Shown: positions 11,334-24,702, numbered from the stretch's first letter. The stretch: DNA of 64,000 nucleotides from Bisporella sp. PMI_857 (GCA_021307315.1 JAJSPD010000026.1:372001-436000), one strand, 5' to 3'. Notes: generated from the sequence alone by a model not told the origin. Numbers and translations: made by a program.

Positions 11334-11721
11334 TTGTGGAGATTAAAAATAACAATAGAACTGCTACCCATATCAAAATCTGCTACCGTCTCTTGCTCTT
11401 ACTCAGTGATCCCAATCCGTAACAGATGACTATGTCAGTGACACTGGATGTTTTTTAAACAATCGACGCAGCATCAGCGGCATGCCAATACGACAAAATT
11501 TGTAGTGGCTCAAGAAGACTTTGCTTCGAGTTATGCTCTGTCCCGATTTAAGAGCCAGACGTTTTGTAAGCTATTAGTTTGAATTAAATTTAACATTTGT
11601 CAAAAAGCTGTGCTGCGGATAAAGGGGTGCTCTCGCTAAATTTCGCTGGGGCGATCACAGCCTCATCTCAACTCCAAAGTCGAAGGACTGTCTTTGCCAC
11701 TATAACACACAAATCAAAAAT
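11334..11721. other. Spacer between CCA1 and the TTI2-like gene
   Basis: Holds the CCA1 3' end and the promoter of the downstream plus-strand gene. No ORF or RNA gene recognised. Confidence 0.6.
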
Positions 11722-13518
11722 ATGTTCACTCCTGCTCGCCAAGCAGCACGTAAATTCATTTCAGACGAAGAAGTAAAAGACGGCCAGGTTCCAGAGATAC
11801 TGCGTGGAGGTAAGGTGTTCCCCCTCCAACGCTCGTGCTTAACTCTGACCTTTGGTTGTAGCTCTGCCTCAAAGCTATTCTCTAAGTGACATATTAAATA
11901 ATCTAACCAAAGATTCAACCTCTAAAAAAGCAGTTAGTTTTTGCTGCTTCATTAAGATATGAAATGCTGATGAAGAATTTTTCTTGCAGGATGTCTTAGA
12001 AAACCTTCTCATTTTACACTTATGTCTCGAGGACGCCTCAAAGCTAAGGCGCGAGCCCCGGGACGAAGAACACGTCCAAAAGCTTTTAAAATGGATATCG
12101 CAATCTATCTTACCAGATGAAAGCATTATCCCTCAATCAGACATACCTTCAGGTTTGCTTCATGTCCTTCCCACACTGCAGCCTGTAACGTCACTTGCTG
12201 ACCAAGTTCTCCAGACAATGAATCAACCACCATAGCCCAAGCCATCTTGACAACAAAACGCGCCGCCAGTCAGGGGTTCGAATGCCTATCTCTTCTCGAC
12301 TCCCTGCTCCCCTCTCCTCCGCCAAAGGCTGATCCAGAAACCCTCCTCCCCGCAATCGCCTTCGTGTCATCACGTGATTCATGGGTGACATCCGCAATAA
12401 TCCGGACCGCGCAAAAGCACCTATCACACTACAACTCACAAGTCACAAGTCGAGAGTTTATCGTTAACTTTCTACTTCAGAATTTCATCCGCCCGTTATT
12501 TTCAAAGTCTAGACCAAGCACTATCACGAGCACGGGAAGGAAGGCGATACCCTCGTCCGAACCGCCGAAACGCTTCGATGCAGCGGCCGAGACTCGGGAT
12601 AAGCCGTGGAAATACAGAAAACCATATGCAGTCACGGTTCTGGAGTGGACGGTTCAGAATGCAAGCGTACGTACCGATCGCCGTTTTTCCAAGGGCGCAT
12701 GGTAAGGGTTTGCTGACGAAGAGGTTGATTAGGAGGGCATCATATCTCAGAACTGGAACCTCTTTATTCCGCCCCTCCTCACGCTGATTGATGACCCCAG
12801 CACATCTGTCCGCCTCCGCGGTCTCAATATCCTAAGCACCTTCCTCCCGAAATTCCCCTCCCCGATTCTCGCGCAAACAGGCTTGGCCCCAGTCTTCGAG
12901 GACGCGATCCATCCAACTCTGCTCTTCCTCCCTTCCCTAACGCCTGTCGAGGAATCCGTCCAGCTCCTCCCGGCAGCATACGTGGCCCTGAACGCCCTAT
13001 GCGACGCCAGATTCGCCGAGAAGAACGACAAAGAGAGGATCAAGTTCCTAGACCAGGTCATCCGCCGAGGAGTACTACCCGGGTATCAATACGCGAGCGA
13101 GCACCCGGCGATCGTGCATATACTCGTTAAGGAGCTAGCCAGCACGACCGGGAAGCTGGGAATCCATTCCGTAAAGCATCTCAAGGACATCCTACCGATC
13201 CTCTCTGCCATCCTCGAAGACCCGTTCACCGCCGCGGCTCTCCTCAGAACCAGCATCAAAACGCTAGAAGCGACGATCCTGAACGCGTGGCCGCGCATCA
13301 GCGAGCCGGTACATAGAATGACGATCCTGAAATCGCTTGTGCTTTGCTGGAATAACGTGACGAAAAGCGAAGTGAGTGAAGATGTGACGGCGGCGTTGAC
13401 GAAGGTGGCAAATCTGTTTGTAAAGGTAGTTGAGAAAAATGATGAGGCCGGTATCAAAGGGGATATGGCGAAGCTTGTTCAAGCGGATCCGCGATTGGAG
13501 AAGTTGTTTGGATTATGA
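11722..13518 (+). CDS. TTI2: Tti2-family protein (Tel2-Tti1-Tti2 complex)
   Basis: Five exons (11722-11809, 11862-11932, 11990-12152, 12215-12666, 12733-13518) join in frame to 519 residues. The protein is an all-helical HEAT-like repeat with no catalytic motif. Family features are in the second half: QNWNLFIPPLLTLIDDPSTS followed by VRLRGLNILSTFLPKF, then GLAPVFEDAIHPTLLFLPSL, and the C-terminus VQADPRLEKLFGL. Known role: Tti2 joins Tel2 and Tti1 (TTT complex) to bring PIKK kinases such as Tor, Tel1 and Mec1 to Hsp90 for folding. The third intron uses a weak donor, GTTTGC, inferred because it restores frame across a stop at 12199. The N-terminal 53 codons are less certain and could include a wrong start. 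Confidence 0.7.
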
Positions 13519-14260
13519 GATATCTGTACCGTCAACATGCAGGAAATATTAAAGGCCTCATCTTGCTCGACACATATGATGTTGTATACTCAAGTATATG
13601 GAAATTTTGGGAAGTGCAGAGTGTTGCCAAAATCGAGAAATTACCACCACAGCTCTGGGGACTTTATAGCATTTTCACAATGTGCCAAGTCTTGAGATCT
13701 AAATTGCGTTTCGTAAAAACATGTGCTATTTGAAATTTTCGAAATAGGCACGCAAGCAAACAAAATCTGTCAAAAACGCGCTTGAAACTGCTATGCTCTT
13801 TGTATGTGACCAGCCTAGCCGTTCACAGAAAGTCCAAGTAGAACTACAGTCCTCAGTTCCGCCCCACCCTGATTCCCACCATTTGCCAACTACCAATCCA
13901 GCCATAAAATCAGGTAGGATACCCCAAGCTATCTCTTGCTTCAGCAAGCAGCGGCTGAGCATCCGTAATCATTTTATTACCATCTTCGTCATCGAAAGAG
14001 ATAGTCTTGGCTCGGTGCAAGGCGTGGCTCCAAACCCTGCTAGATCACCCGAGAAATGACATCTGGAACACGAGCCCATTTGGGTTCTCCTGTTCATACT
14101 TACACCAAGCCAGAGCCCTGAATGTGCAAAGCGCAGTAGCCCGTTCTTCAAACTCTACCTTTTCGAAGTCATCGAGGCCGAGGTCCACAGGTCCGCTCCA
14201 ACTGGTTGTCAGTTGGTGATACTACAGGGGATGCACGCTAGGGAGAGCGTCCAGAACGAT
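13519..14260. other. Spacer with no intact gene
   Basis: Region between the TTI2-like gene and the 2EXR remnant. Only short overlapping ORFs are present. The right end may contain the decayed 3' part of the 2EXR gene: minus-strand fragments such as VEFEERATALCTF and LAWCKYEQENPNGLV look coding-like. Confidence 0.4.
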
Positions 14261-14895
14261 TCATGAATCGATACCACTGTTTGAGGCGTCCAGAAGCAGG
14301 ATATCTGATTGTGGTTGATACCAAATCGGGAGAGATTGAAGTTGCGAGAATGGTATTTCGTCCAAGACCACGGACTTGTCCTACGACTCCTCAATCCTTT
14401 TAGTCGACAAGCGTGCACCTTCTTGGACTGCAAAATGCCAGACCCCTCCGACTTTGCAATACTCTGCGGTTCTTGTGTGTCTGTAAAATTTTCTTTTGGA
14501 TAACAGAGCAAGCAGGGTTTTGGAAGGATAGTTACAATTTCCCGCATCTAGAATACATTTCTTGAAGACTTTCAGAGCGGCCTTCTGAGGCTCTTGACAC
14601 ACATTAACCATGGCTGGAGCCTTGGCTCGCTTCTTGTCGCAGACTTGGTGGAAGCGATGAAGAGTGAACACACATAGTGATGATTCAACATCCTGATCAG
14701 AGACCCAGGCCTTGTGGGTGTTTACCACAAGCTCTATGGTTCGAGACCGGGCAATGCGTATTTCCAGATCAGATTTCGAAGCTCTAGAGGAAACTCAGGA
14801 AATCAGGGAAATATACAAGCCATACCAATATTCCCGGACTGACCACAATAACTTGTTGATGTAGTAGATGGTGTTGGTTGGCTGGTGTTCGACAT
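14261..14895 (-). pseudogene. Decayed 2EXR-domain protein gene
   Basis: An ATG at 14895 starts MSNTSQPTPSTTSTSYCGQ, a typical low-complexity lead. After an in-frame TGA (14803-14805) comes FPEFPLELRNLIWKYALPG, the hallmark of the fungal 2EXR domain (a family of unknown role, often expanded in Helotiales). Directly after it the frame breaks near 14744-14750: the expected continuation RTIELVVNTHKAW reads in the next frame, as if one base were missing. That frame runs to a TAG at 14381-14383, continues in the same frame with VVLDEIPFSQLQSLPIWYQP, and stops at TGA 14261-14263. An intron (GTATGG...CTCTAG) could hide the first stop but not the frameshift or the TAG. I call it broken. Sequencing error cannot be excluded for the single-base shift. 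Confidence 0.6.
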
Positions 14896-16192
14896 CGCCT
14901 GACTTATTTTAATGATTCGAGTTGGTGTACCTCCAAAGATACAAGTTATTAGGCTCGACTTCGAGAAAGGTAAGGTAATTCGATTGGCAAACCAAAGATA
15001 TTCTTCAAGGCTCCTTTTTATGCCGGTATGGCAGATAGAAGAAAGATGTAGAGAAACTAAGTGTGTACGCAAAACCTCAAAGATATCCTTAGCTCGGACG
15101 TCAACAAGCACTAGCATTACAATCCTCCTGGCCACAAATTAGGCTCAACTCTATTCTATAGACTCAAGTAACAAGAAAAAGTTCCTGATCACCGTCACGA
15201 GTCAAAGACTTCGAACTAAATTGAAATACAAATACTACATCACCTTCACAAAAAATACGACTCAGCTTCGCCCATATATATAGCTTGTCCTTCTCATATC
15301 AAGAATACAAATACATCCCTAGAAGACCAAAGACCATTCAATAGCTCCGCCAAGCATAACCCAAGTCACCACTAATTGCATAATCTTCTACAACTTTTAA
15401 ATCAGTGTCTGTGTCTTAGAAGATACTGTAGAGCAGAAAATGTCGAAGTACAAGCTAGTGTTCGGAGAACCGTACTTTCAGTAACTGCTGCAACCTCGGC
15501 AGAAAATGCGTAACGAAGAACTTTGACAACAGAGCATGGTGATGGGACTACGAAGCAGCCCCAGATTGGGTAAGGCACTACAGATATACCGCAATGGCCT
15601 CAGAAAAGTGTAGATATTCGAAAATTTCCACTTGGGAGCCTTTTGGCGCAGTTAGCTATTGCGAAAGTCAAACAGAAGGTAAGTCCCATTTCTACATGAG
15701 CAAGATAGCATCCAGGAAAATTCTTCACAATGCAAACAAAGTTAGGCACACGATTTATTCGTCTAAGCTACAAAGACCCACTAAGCAGCAGGTACGAGCA
15801 ATGAGAGCAAAGGAACAACTATCTACTTTAGAAAGTTGAAAAGGAAATCATGAAAAGCAATGAGATGCGTCCCTTCCTAACATAATTTGATGCTTGCCAA
15901 ATCTAATATACCTCGAACCATGGCGAAGGTCCCCCAATAGGTATACATGTCGTGTAAGTTGAGTAGTTAGAAGGATTTAATGCGACGTAGAAGTAGGTGA
16001 AGCACAGTGGATACTTGTCGATAAGTATGCTTCCTGATATGAAGCATGTGTAGATGACCCCGGGTATTGGTTCGTTAACAGACGTTGAGGTATGTAGTGA
16101 AAATTGGGAAATTGATAGTCGCAGGAGGTCGTGAATTGGAAGAAAACACAGAAAGAATGTTGGAAAGCTGTACAGTTTCGTGTACCACAGAG
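14896..16192. other. AT-rich spacer
   Basis: Upstream of the 2EXR remnant and downstream of the RNA-binding protein gene. Only short ORFs occur, none recognised. The right end should contain the 3' UTR of the RNA-binding gene. Confidence 0.5.
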
Positions 16193-18336
16193 TCAAGCAT
16201 TACGAGCCGATGGAGACTCGGACTTGCGGGCCGATGGAGATGAGGAAACATCGCCATGGGCAACTGCTGGAGACTCGACCTTGACACTATCCTCCGCAGA
16301 GCCATCCTCGGAGACAGTAGGAGTAGTCTTAGGAGGAGAAACAGGAAGCGCTCTAGCACTGTTGTCAACGTTTTGCCTGACAAGACTAAGCTAAGAGAGG
16401 AACACTTACTGCTCCTTCAGCTTGCCTGAGACTGGAGGGTCGGTGAAGGATACCTTGGTGATGGTTCGATCAATATCCCTAAAGCCTGCGCCAGCTGAAC
16501 TACTTGAGCTTTTTGGACAATTAGCAGCGAATACAGAAGCATGAAATAAGCATTCGGCTTACCCATGGTTGGAACCATCGCGCTTCCATGAGCCACTAGC
16601 ACGCGAGCCCGAGGATGGGAAATGACGTCCAATCTGGGATACCCGTGGGAGCAGTGGAGATCCGCCATTTAACTGAGGAGAAAGAGCAAGAATTTCCGCA
16701 GCTGATCCACCATAGGCGCCGACATTGTACTCGTTTGTACGGAACTGACGACGCTCAGTTGTAATTCGCTTGAGATCCTTCTGCGCTTGTGTATCGGCGT
16801 AACGGACTTGAAGAAGCAATCCATCCTCGCCAATTGGTTGACCATGAAACTTTCTGATGATCTCTTCACAGATCTCGCGAGTCTCGAAACTAAAAGCAGC
16901 TGTCAGTCAGATAAAGCGAAGGAATTTGTAACTACCTACCGAGCAAAACCAACCCCTCGGCTATTGTTCTGGCTATCCCGAAGGATGCGGCTTGATTGTA
17001 CTTTATAATCCATAAAGATAGCACCAAGTTCCTGTATATGATCAGAAATAGAAATAAGGATATCAAGCAGGGAGACCAACAGCTTCAGTCATGTTCTTGG
17101 GCAAGTTCGAGACATAAAGGTTAGTGGACTCATCATCACCTTCAGCCTTGAGTCGAGAGTTGAAAGACTCCTGGAGGATTTTAGCAACGCGATCCATGGC
17201 CAAGGAGAGAAAACATACCCTAGCAAATCCAACCTCGTAGCCAAGCTTGTAGAAACCCCGGATGCAGAGTTCAGAGTCACGAACGTCGTAGTATTTGGCG
17301 AAGCCGAAACTAAAAGATTATTAGTTGCCAAGAAACCATCTCGAGTTGAGGAAAACATACCCCTTGCAAGCGCCAGTGGATGTATCAATGATAGCCTTTG
17401 ATGTCTCAACCTTACCGAAGCGCGCAGCATAGGCAGCAAGAGTGTCATCATCAGTGTTCGGGTGCAAGCCGCGGATATAGACATTGCGGTTGCCGAAGGT
17501 TGGATTTGACAAACTCTGGTCAAGAGTTCTCATGCTTTCACGAGGGGTGAAGACAGCTGGAACAGCCCGAGGAATGGGGGGAGCCTGAGCGAGCAAAGCG
17601 TCAATATCGACATTGATGGGGATATGCAAGGCCTTCTGAGATGTCAAGGATTTTGTGGTCTGTCCAGCATGTGGGAAGGTGAGCGACTGTGGAGATGGAG
17701 TTGAGCCAAAAGGAGAACGATCTGGCGCAATTTGAGTACCATGATCGCGGAGAGAGATCGAACCATAGTAGGGAGTACCTGGAGTAGATTCGTTGGTGGA
17801 ATGAGAGCCACGACGATTCTCAAGACCTGGAACTTCCTTGTGGAGATGGTCTTTGTTGTCTGTATAATAGCCTGTACGACCTGGCGTGTATGGGAGCATA
17901 GGATAACCAGAAAGATAACCTGGATATGCGGAAGCAGCATGTGCAAGATATGGGTTGATGCCAGGATAGCCGTATGTGTTCTCAGCATGAGCCAATGGAG
18001 CCGCAGCTAGAGGTTGAGTAGGATCTGTGGCTTGTTAGTATTACGCACAAAAGCTAGAGAAATATAGTGCATACAAATTCCAGCAGGAGGGGCGGCAGGA
18101 GCACAAAAGAATTGACCGTCTGTTGTGACGTAGAATTGAGTACTGGCGCCAGTAGCCCCAGCGGTAGCAGCAGTGGGGAGATTCATGCCTGCGAATTGGT
18201 TCATCATGGCATTCAATGGCATGTTTTCGTTCTGAGCGGTATTTTGGCCCTGGACTGAGGCGTACTGCTTTTGTGGGAGGTTGAACACTGCAGGGCGAGG
18301 ATAGGTTTCGGTCTCGATCGTCTGTTGATAAGCCAT
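16193..18336 (-). CDS. RBMS/MSSP-like RNA-binding protein with two RRMs
   Basis: Multi-exon gene on the minus strand, start MAYQQTIETETYPRPA at 18336. The N-terminal ~200 residues are Gln/Ala/Pro/Tyr-rich and disordered. RRM1 begins NRNVYIRGLHPNTDDDTLAA and continues GKVETSKAIIDTSTGACKG; after an intron it reads GFAKYYDVRDSELCIRGF. RRM2 begins STNLYVSNLPKNMTEA, then ELGAIFMDYKVQSSRILRDS and RGVGFAR, ending LLLQVRYADTQAQKDLKRIT. The tail is Ser-rich, with a repeated SPSAR motif, and ends NA-stop at 16193. Introns are regular (GTATGT...TTTTAG, GTTGGT...ATACAG and others). The pair of RRMs resembles animal RBMS/MSSP, which bind A/U-rich RNA or single-stranded DNA. The cellular target in fungi is not evident. 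The 3'-most exon boundaries near 16380-16440 are approximate. Confidence 0.8.
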
Positions 18337-21300
18337 GGTGAACTAGCCGATATCGTCAGTTACAGATATCAAAAGGCTCTCGTAGGTAGAATTTGGAGAA
18401 TTGAGGAGAATAGTTGGGGGAAATAGAGAAGCGGAAAGAAATAGGCGGGGCGAACAGAAAAAGCAGGTATATTAGTGAATCTTCTGGTGAATAGAATGCC
18501 TTAGTGAATTGCTCAAGTTGGGGGGTTCTTTTCACCTTCAACTATTAAAGTGAATGTTAATGGGGCCGTGGAAAACACAAATCAAAGGCAATCGTCTTAT
18601 CATGCAGATGCCAATATTGTAGCTGCTTAAGACATAAGAATAGAAGAGATTCTGGGAAAACTTACTTTTAGAGTCTCTTCAAGAATCGGTCTCAAGAGGA
18701 CCGTGGATTGATAATCTCCGGAAGGGAAGGACTGCAAAGGATGTAATGTTAGCAATGTACTTGAAAGATGGCTGCTTCGGAAATCTTAGGTAACTCGGAG
18801 AGATTGAGCTACTGGAGAGCTAGTAGCATATAGGTTGTTGAAATAAAGAGGTACTTACTTGCAAAAAAAAAGTGGCCTGGGTACAAGTAGCGAGTGAGGA
18901 TTCCTTGTGGTAGAGTAGAAAAGATGGGAAAGCTATCGGAAAGCCAGATGCGGGTGGTAGGGATTGTGTTGTGATGGATTTCGTGTTTGGTGTCGAGAGA
19001 AAGAAGAAGAAGAAGAGGAGAAGGAGGAGGAGGAGGAGAAGGAAGAAGGAAGAAGGAAGAATAAAACTGCGACTGTGCAAGAAGGCGCTTTATACGTATG
19101 TGGGCGTGGGTTTGCGTGTGTGTGATTGTAGGCAGTTGCGACAGGAACTGATGGAAGGCGAGAGAGATAGAGATAGAGAGAGCCAGCGAGTCCTTAGTGC
19201 CTGTTTCTTATAGCAAGAACGAACGGCCGCCACGCCCTAATTCACCTTTGCTTCAGGCGCTGGTACAAGCACACACTGGTAAACAAAATTATAATAATAA
19301 CAACAATATCCCTCCACTACAGAACAAGAAGCAGGAGATGCAAATACAGAACAAGCCCCGTCTTATCGTCACAAATTGTACAGATAATTATACAACGCGC
19401 GCGGAAAAGATAATGCTACAAGCAGATGACGTTGATGCTAAGAGGGAATATAGGAGACAACTTCTACCTGCAGGTGGGGGACAAAGGCTGCTTTATATCT
19501 GATCTTCCCATCCTCCCGCATTCTGTGCATATAATGGCGGCTCACCTCCTGCATACATGCTCTCGATCCGATGCGCTTGAAACAAGGACCGCGGAAGGCG
19601 AACTACAGGCTGAGCATCAAGTTACCGCGATGATGGTGCAGCAGCTGCATCAAGAAAAGTCGCTTTCTAGACAAGAACCAGATGACAGATCAGTTGCCAA
19701 ATATACAGTCAGCCATTGGGATCGCCTGGTAAGATCTTGATCCACCCATGATGCGATATCTGACACATGTATGCATAGATTCCTAATTGAGCTGCTACTT
19801 GCTCTATGCTCCGAGCTCTATATCTGTATGTGTTTTAACGGGCGCCGAACCTAACCAAGTAATCCATGAGGCATATCTCCTTGTTTGAACACTTTCCCGT
19901 TAGCGCAGGCGATATAGACCTGTCATGGTGGTCTGTGAACTTGCTACCAGCCTCCTCCGCTGAGACCTGCATAATAATGGTATCGGTTTAGAGCTGCCAG
20001 TGAGCGACGGTGGGATCTGTGAAGGACGCCACACTGGGACCTAACATATCATGTCTAACAATGGACCAAAGACAAATAATAACGCACAATTAGATGGCGA
20101 ATGAACCTGTTCTAAAGACCGTCCTTCGCCCAAGGCTGTTGTGGCTCTGCATGGCTTACAGCATGCAAACATAGATCTGAAGTCCCTTGCATGCCTGATT
20201 CTGAGCTGTGATCTAGTCTGGCATCAAAGGAAAAAACAAATGTGTGTTTGCTGCGTGCTTAAAGATTTTGGCTCATTCCTAGTCGCCACTCTATTGAACT
20301 AATACAAATATCTATGTTAGATGGCCATTTGGTGTGCGCAATACATTGACTAGAGAATTAGTGACACGATATTCAACACAGATATGATTATTCTTACTTG
20401 TGGTTCAATATTTCCTTTCCTCGATTGTGATGTCGTTATCAGAGTTGCAAAAAGGCCACCAAGTGCCCCTTGCTTACGCTAACCAGACGCCACTGTAGGT
20501 GGATCTCCCTTCCGTCCAGCCAAGAACTTCACTGTTTACCTTAAGACACTTATCTCCGCTATAGATGTCTGCTGCCTCTTCGGCCATAATAACGAGCCTG
20601 CCGGTGTCAGAATTCCTCTCATGGACCCTGTATAGCGCCTATCACACCATTCTTTTGTCGGCCGCCACGCGTTTCGATTGGTTCGTCCTGGCAACCTGGT
20701 AATGCAAACAATCGCTTTGCAGCGAGGGAGGTAGCACCAAGAGGCGTGCCCAGCTGGACGGAGCTTTTGAGGCTCTGCGCATGTCCTCGAGCCCACCGAG
20801 TAGGCCAGATATGCGTGGCTTCGTCGGGAGCGTTTGCCCGGTCATATTTTCATGTTTTGCTAATCTTGGCCATAACTTGATCTGTTTGCGCAACCAACCT
20901 CCTGGTTTCTGTCTACGTCAAGGTGATCATGGTCTACAACATCTTACTGCAGAAGTCGCACTAGCACCAGAGCAACAAGCATCCCAACTTTGCTCCATAG
21001 AGTATCGATGGGTCCCTGTCCATGAGCTACTCTGCGAAGGACTAATTGATGAGCTCGATGTCTGTGACAAGGACCAATCTTTACATTGATAGTCTCACTG
21101 AACTCTACATATCACATCAGAAAAGTAATTCATGTGCAACGGGAATTCCAATAACCTTAAAGTCTATATAAAATCACGAGGATGAGTGAACAATCGCCTT
21201 TATCACATAAATGCAACACTCCATGTTCTCGTTCCGTTTAAGTGCCCATATTATCCCCGGCTCGCTTCCCCTGCTGTATCTTCAAATCACCCAAAATATA

Positions 21301-21441
21301 GGCATGTACAACTTCCTGAAATGCTGGTACCAAACTCCTGCCAAGCGTATGCTCGGAAGCAGACGGAGGGGTACCTATCTTCTATCCCTGTAGCTGGATC
21401 TAGAATCAACGCATTGCGGCGTCTAAGGCGGGTAAGGTGCT
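18337..21441. other. Long spacer upstream of the RNA-binding gene
   Basis: About 3.1 kb without a supported gene. The left part should hold a long 5' UTR or promoter of the RNA-binding gene, including a purine tract. ORFs near 20536-20893 (minus), 20781-21089 (plus) and 21186-21590 (plus) show no domain, overlap each other or the CPR 3' end, and are not supported. Nothing else recognised. Confidence 0.5.
18994..19061. repeat. Purine tract (GAA/GGA)n
   Basis: Uninterrupted purine run of GAA and GGA units on the plus strand. On the sense strand of the upstream-facing RNA-binding gene it is a C/T tract, a feature common in fungal promoters and 5' UTRs. It is also a candidate for triplex DNA. 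Confidence 0.7.
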
Positions 21442-23725
21442 TTATGACCAAACATCCTCCTGCAGGAGTGTTAGTATTTTGTATCCTGAGATCCGGTATG
21501 TGGACGCGAGTTTTGGAAAAGGCTCATGATTTGAAGACGGAATCATATCGCAAAAGCCTTCCTAGGTCCAATTGTAAAGAAACAAAGTAACCTCCCCAAA
21601 AACGTACCTGGTATTGATTCGATGACCGCATTCCCTTCACGATATCCTCAGCCTTCGTCTCAGGGATGCCTCGCTCTTCAGATAGGATCTTGCCTAACAC
21701 CGCATTGACCTCGCGCGCCATATTTGCCGCATCACCGCAGACGTAGAAGTAGGCTTTCTGGAGCAGGAGCTCGTTGACCTCCTTCGCGTGCTCCTTCAAG
21801 CGGTGCTGAACGTAGACCTTGGAAGGGCCTTCACGAGAAAATGCAGTAACGAGAGAGAACTTTTCGCCCAGCGCAGCTTGATACTCCTGTGATACTGATT
21901 AGTCATGCCATGTTTTCGCCGGGGGGGAATCAGAAGATCGTACCTTCCACTCGTCCTTGTACAAGAAATCTTCGGTCGATTTTCGGCACCCGAAAAAGAG
22001 AATTGTACGGCCGATGCTTTCGCCAGCCTTTGCCTGAGCAGCTCTTTCCTGGACGAATGCGCGGAATGGCGCGACACCAGTTCCTGGACCGATCATGATG
22101 ACGGGTTTGGAAGGATCCGATGGGAGCTTGAAATTCGAGTGTCTGACGTGAACAGGGACGTGGATGCCGTCGTACTTATTACGTGGGCCAGTGATTTCGT
22201 ATGTAAGACCGTGGGGATCTGGACTGGGATCTCCGTGTTGCTTTTGCTTGAGTGCCAGGAGATAGTTCGTGGTGACACCCTTGAGTGCGTCGGCACGGCC
22301 GGGAATTTCTATTGACTCGACGACTGCAGTGATGGATATCTTGTTCTTTTGTACTAGAGATGAGGAAGAAATTGAGTAGTATCTTGGCTGTACCTTAGGG
22401 AAACCCTCAATGAACGCGGAGAAAGGAACAGCGGTCCACTTTTCTGGTCCACCGATTTTCCCCAACGCTTGTGCTAGGTTGTAGTAGTGGTTGCTGATCT
22501 GCTCGTGAAAATAATCTTTGTCACTTCCGAGCTTAGTCATTTCTGCTTTGGCTGCCTCAGTTGGTGCAAAGGGAGCTAACGTTGCAATCATTTGACGAGA
22601 AACAGGGGCGCAAATTTCCATGTGGTAGCGAACAATAGCATCATAAGTGGTAGGCGTAGGGAATGGTACTTTGGCTGTAGGGTCCAGGGCCTTGACACTG
22701 ATGACACTGTCTCGTTTTGAAAGTAGGCCAACGACATTAAGGAATCTATCAACCTCCTTTCCTGCATTTGTTGGCCAGACAGCAAGGTGGTCTCCTGTTT
22801 GATAGCTGAGATTTGAGCCGCTAATGTCGATTTCCATGTGCAAACAATTTCGATCCTTGACTGTGAAGATTTCTCGAGATTCAGCGATTGGAGCGATGTA
22901 TGGATTGTGGGCATTATATGGTCCCTTTTGGGTTCCCTCTAAATGCATCTTGTTCGGCTCTCCAAGATAAACCTCTGGGGAGTCTTTCGTTAGCCCTTCC
23001 CTGTCCGTGATACCAAATACAGGCTCGTAGACTGCTTCGCGCTCTTCCAGGCCCATCTTTTCTGCAACAGCTGTCCACATAGGATCCTTCCATGCAAGGA
23101 AATCTTCTTCCATTGTACCAGCTCCATCGTCTCCTTCTCCGGCCTCGCCGATCTTGGTTGCTCCCATTTTCAAGAGAGCCTTGGTTACATTGCGAACCAT
23201 CGAGTTGTAGTGTTCGTAGGTATTGTTACCTAGGCCAAATGCAACGAATTTCAGGCCCTCTAAAGGTGGATCGCTGGATTTTGAGAAAGCAACGTCTTCT
23301 CCCGTAATAAATTCATAGAAGTCCACGGCATTATCAGTTGGCTCACCCTCACCGTATGTGGCGAGCACGAACATGACAATCTTGTCCTCCCCCAATGCGT
23401 CCAGATTGTCAAAATCATACTCCTCCAAATCTGCCACCATGGTCTCAAGGCCAAAGCGACTCTTCCCCTCCTTAGCTAATCTCGAGGCATAATCCTCTGC
23501 CGTGCCAGTTTGCGATCCATAGAAGACCACGCAGTTCTTGCCTGACTCTTCCATCTTCTCCACAATATTTCTCGTTCTCCCCGCTTTGTTGCCATTTGCA
23601 TTCGCATATGTGCTGGCGTAGGGGTCCTTCGTTATGCCCCAATATGTGCCTTTTGTGAAATATGCCACCGTTCCCAGGAGGAGGGCGGCGAGGACAACAA
23701 TGTCAAGAGTGTCGAGTTGAGCCAT
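21442..23725 (-). CDS. CPR1: NADPH-cytochrome P450 reductase
   Basis: Passes electrons from NADPH through FAD and FMN to ER cytochrome P450s. Start MAQLDTLDIVVLAALLLGT at 23725 gives an N-terminal membrane anchor (about residues 8-25). The FMN flavodoxin domain follows: VVFYGSQTGTAEDYA, VLATYGEGEPTDNA and FGLGNNTYEHYN. The FAD domain has QPRYYSISSSSLVQKNKI and KGVTTNYLL. The NADPH domain has IMIGPGTGVAPFRAF, ILFFGCRKSTEDFLY and AYFYVCGDAANMAREV. After an intron near 21585 (GTACGT...CTGCAG, about 135 nt) the last exon encodes EDVWS and a stop at 21442, the usual conserved C-terminus. An intron near 21945 splits KDEWK from EYQAALGEKFSLV; a possible third lies near 22355-22390. About 695 residues, full length. 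Confidence 0.95.
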
Positions 23726-24057
23726 GGCGAGATCGGCACTTCTGTCCTCTCGAGGAATTTAATCCTGCGACAAGTAATGTAGAGCAGTCAGGAGGAGATC
23801 GTGCGAGGAGGACAAGCAAATGTGTGTGACACAGAAACTTGTATAGGCAGCGGTTGGAATTGCTGCTGACGGTGTAATATTAAAATCGTCTAAAATGTGC
23901 CAGTATCGTAAGAGCAGGTCAATTCAGTTGGCCGACACGGGATCCGAGATGCTGTCCTATTTTGTATGTGGGGTAGAATATTTACCTAGGCTAGGATAGC
24001 ACAATCACTGAAACTGAAAAGCTGGCCTTAACTAAACAATGAACCGCCGTCTTTATC

Positions 24058-24097
24058 TATGTATGTATGTATGTATGTATGTATGTACGTACGTATG
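24058..24097. repeat. (GTAT)n microsatellite
   Basis: About nine tandem GTAT units, the last ones changed to GTAC. Confidence 0.9.
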
Positions 24098-24702
24098 ATT
24101 TGAACAATTGGAAGGGACAAAAAATGTAGAAATAAACGTTTGCGGACCCCTGGAGGGAGCAGAGTTTCTATCTACTTCTATGAATACGTTTAAGTGGTTG
24201 ATCTTCCGAGTTAAGCTGCCGATAGCTACCGACGAATTGCCAGTCCAATGCAGATGCCGCTTAGCTCTAATACTTTACACCCTCTGCCCCCCTTCCATTC
24301 TTGAATTAATTCGACTCTTCGGAACTTTTCCGCGTTGGGTAAAAACTCGACTTTTTTTCTTTTTGATCTGCTTTATCTGTTAGTAAGAAGTGCAACTACT
24401 GGCCCTATTTGAGTTCCGTTCTTTTTTTTGGGGGTATGCGATGTATCGGGCATGTCGTGAGACAATGGGTCTGGAAGCCCAGCTCGCATCTACATCTACA
24501 TTGAGTTCTTCACTGTTTTCCACGGAGACTGGTGATAAAAGGGGAAGAAGGATCTTTCCTAAAGGTATTAAACTGGTATAGAAAGGAATATCAGCTTTCC
24601 ATCTCTGGAAAAAGCACAATTTGATATCGAAGGCTAATAGCAGCCAACCAGCATTGTCTCCATCTCCATCTCTTTATCCTCTCCCTTATTCCCCACTCAT
24701 CT

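Noticed and set aside
14735..14755. GGTTCGAGACC B-box-like motif
   Set aside because: Falls in the 2EXR remnant coding region; no A box on the same strand.
20536..21089. Overlapping ORFs on both strands in the CPR downstream spacer
   Set aside because: No family match, no splice structure and several competing frames.
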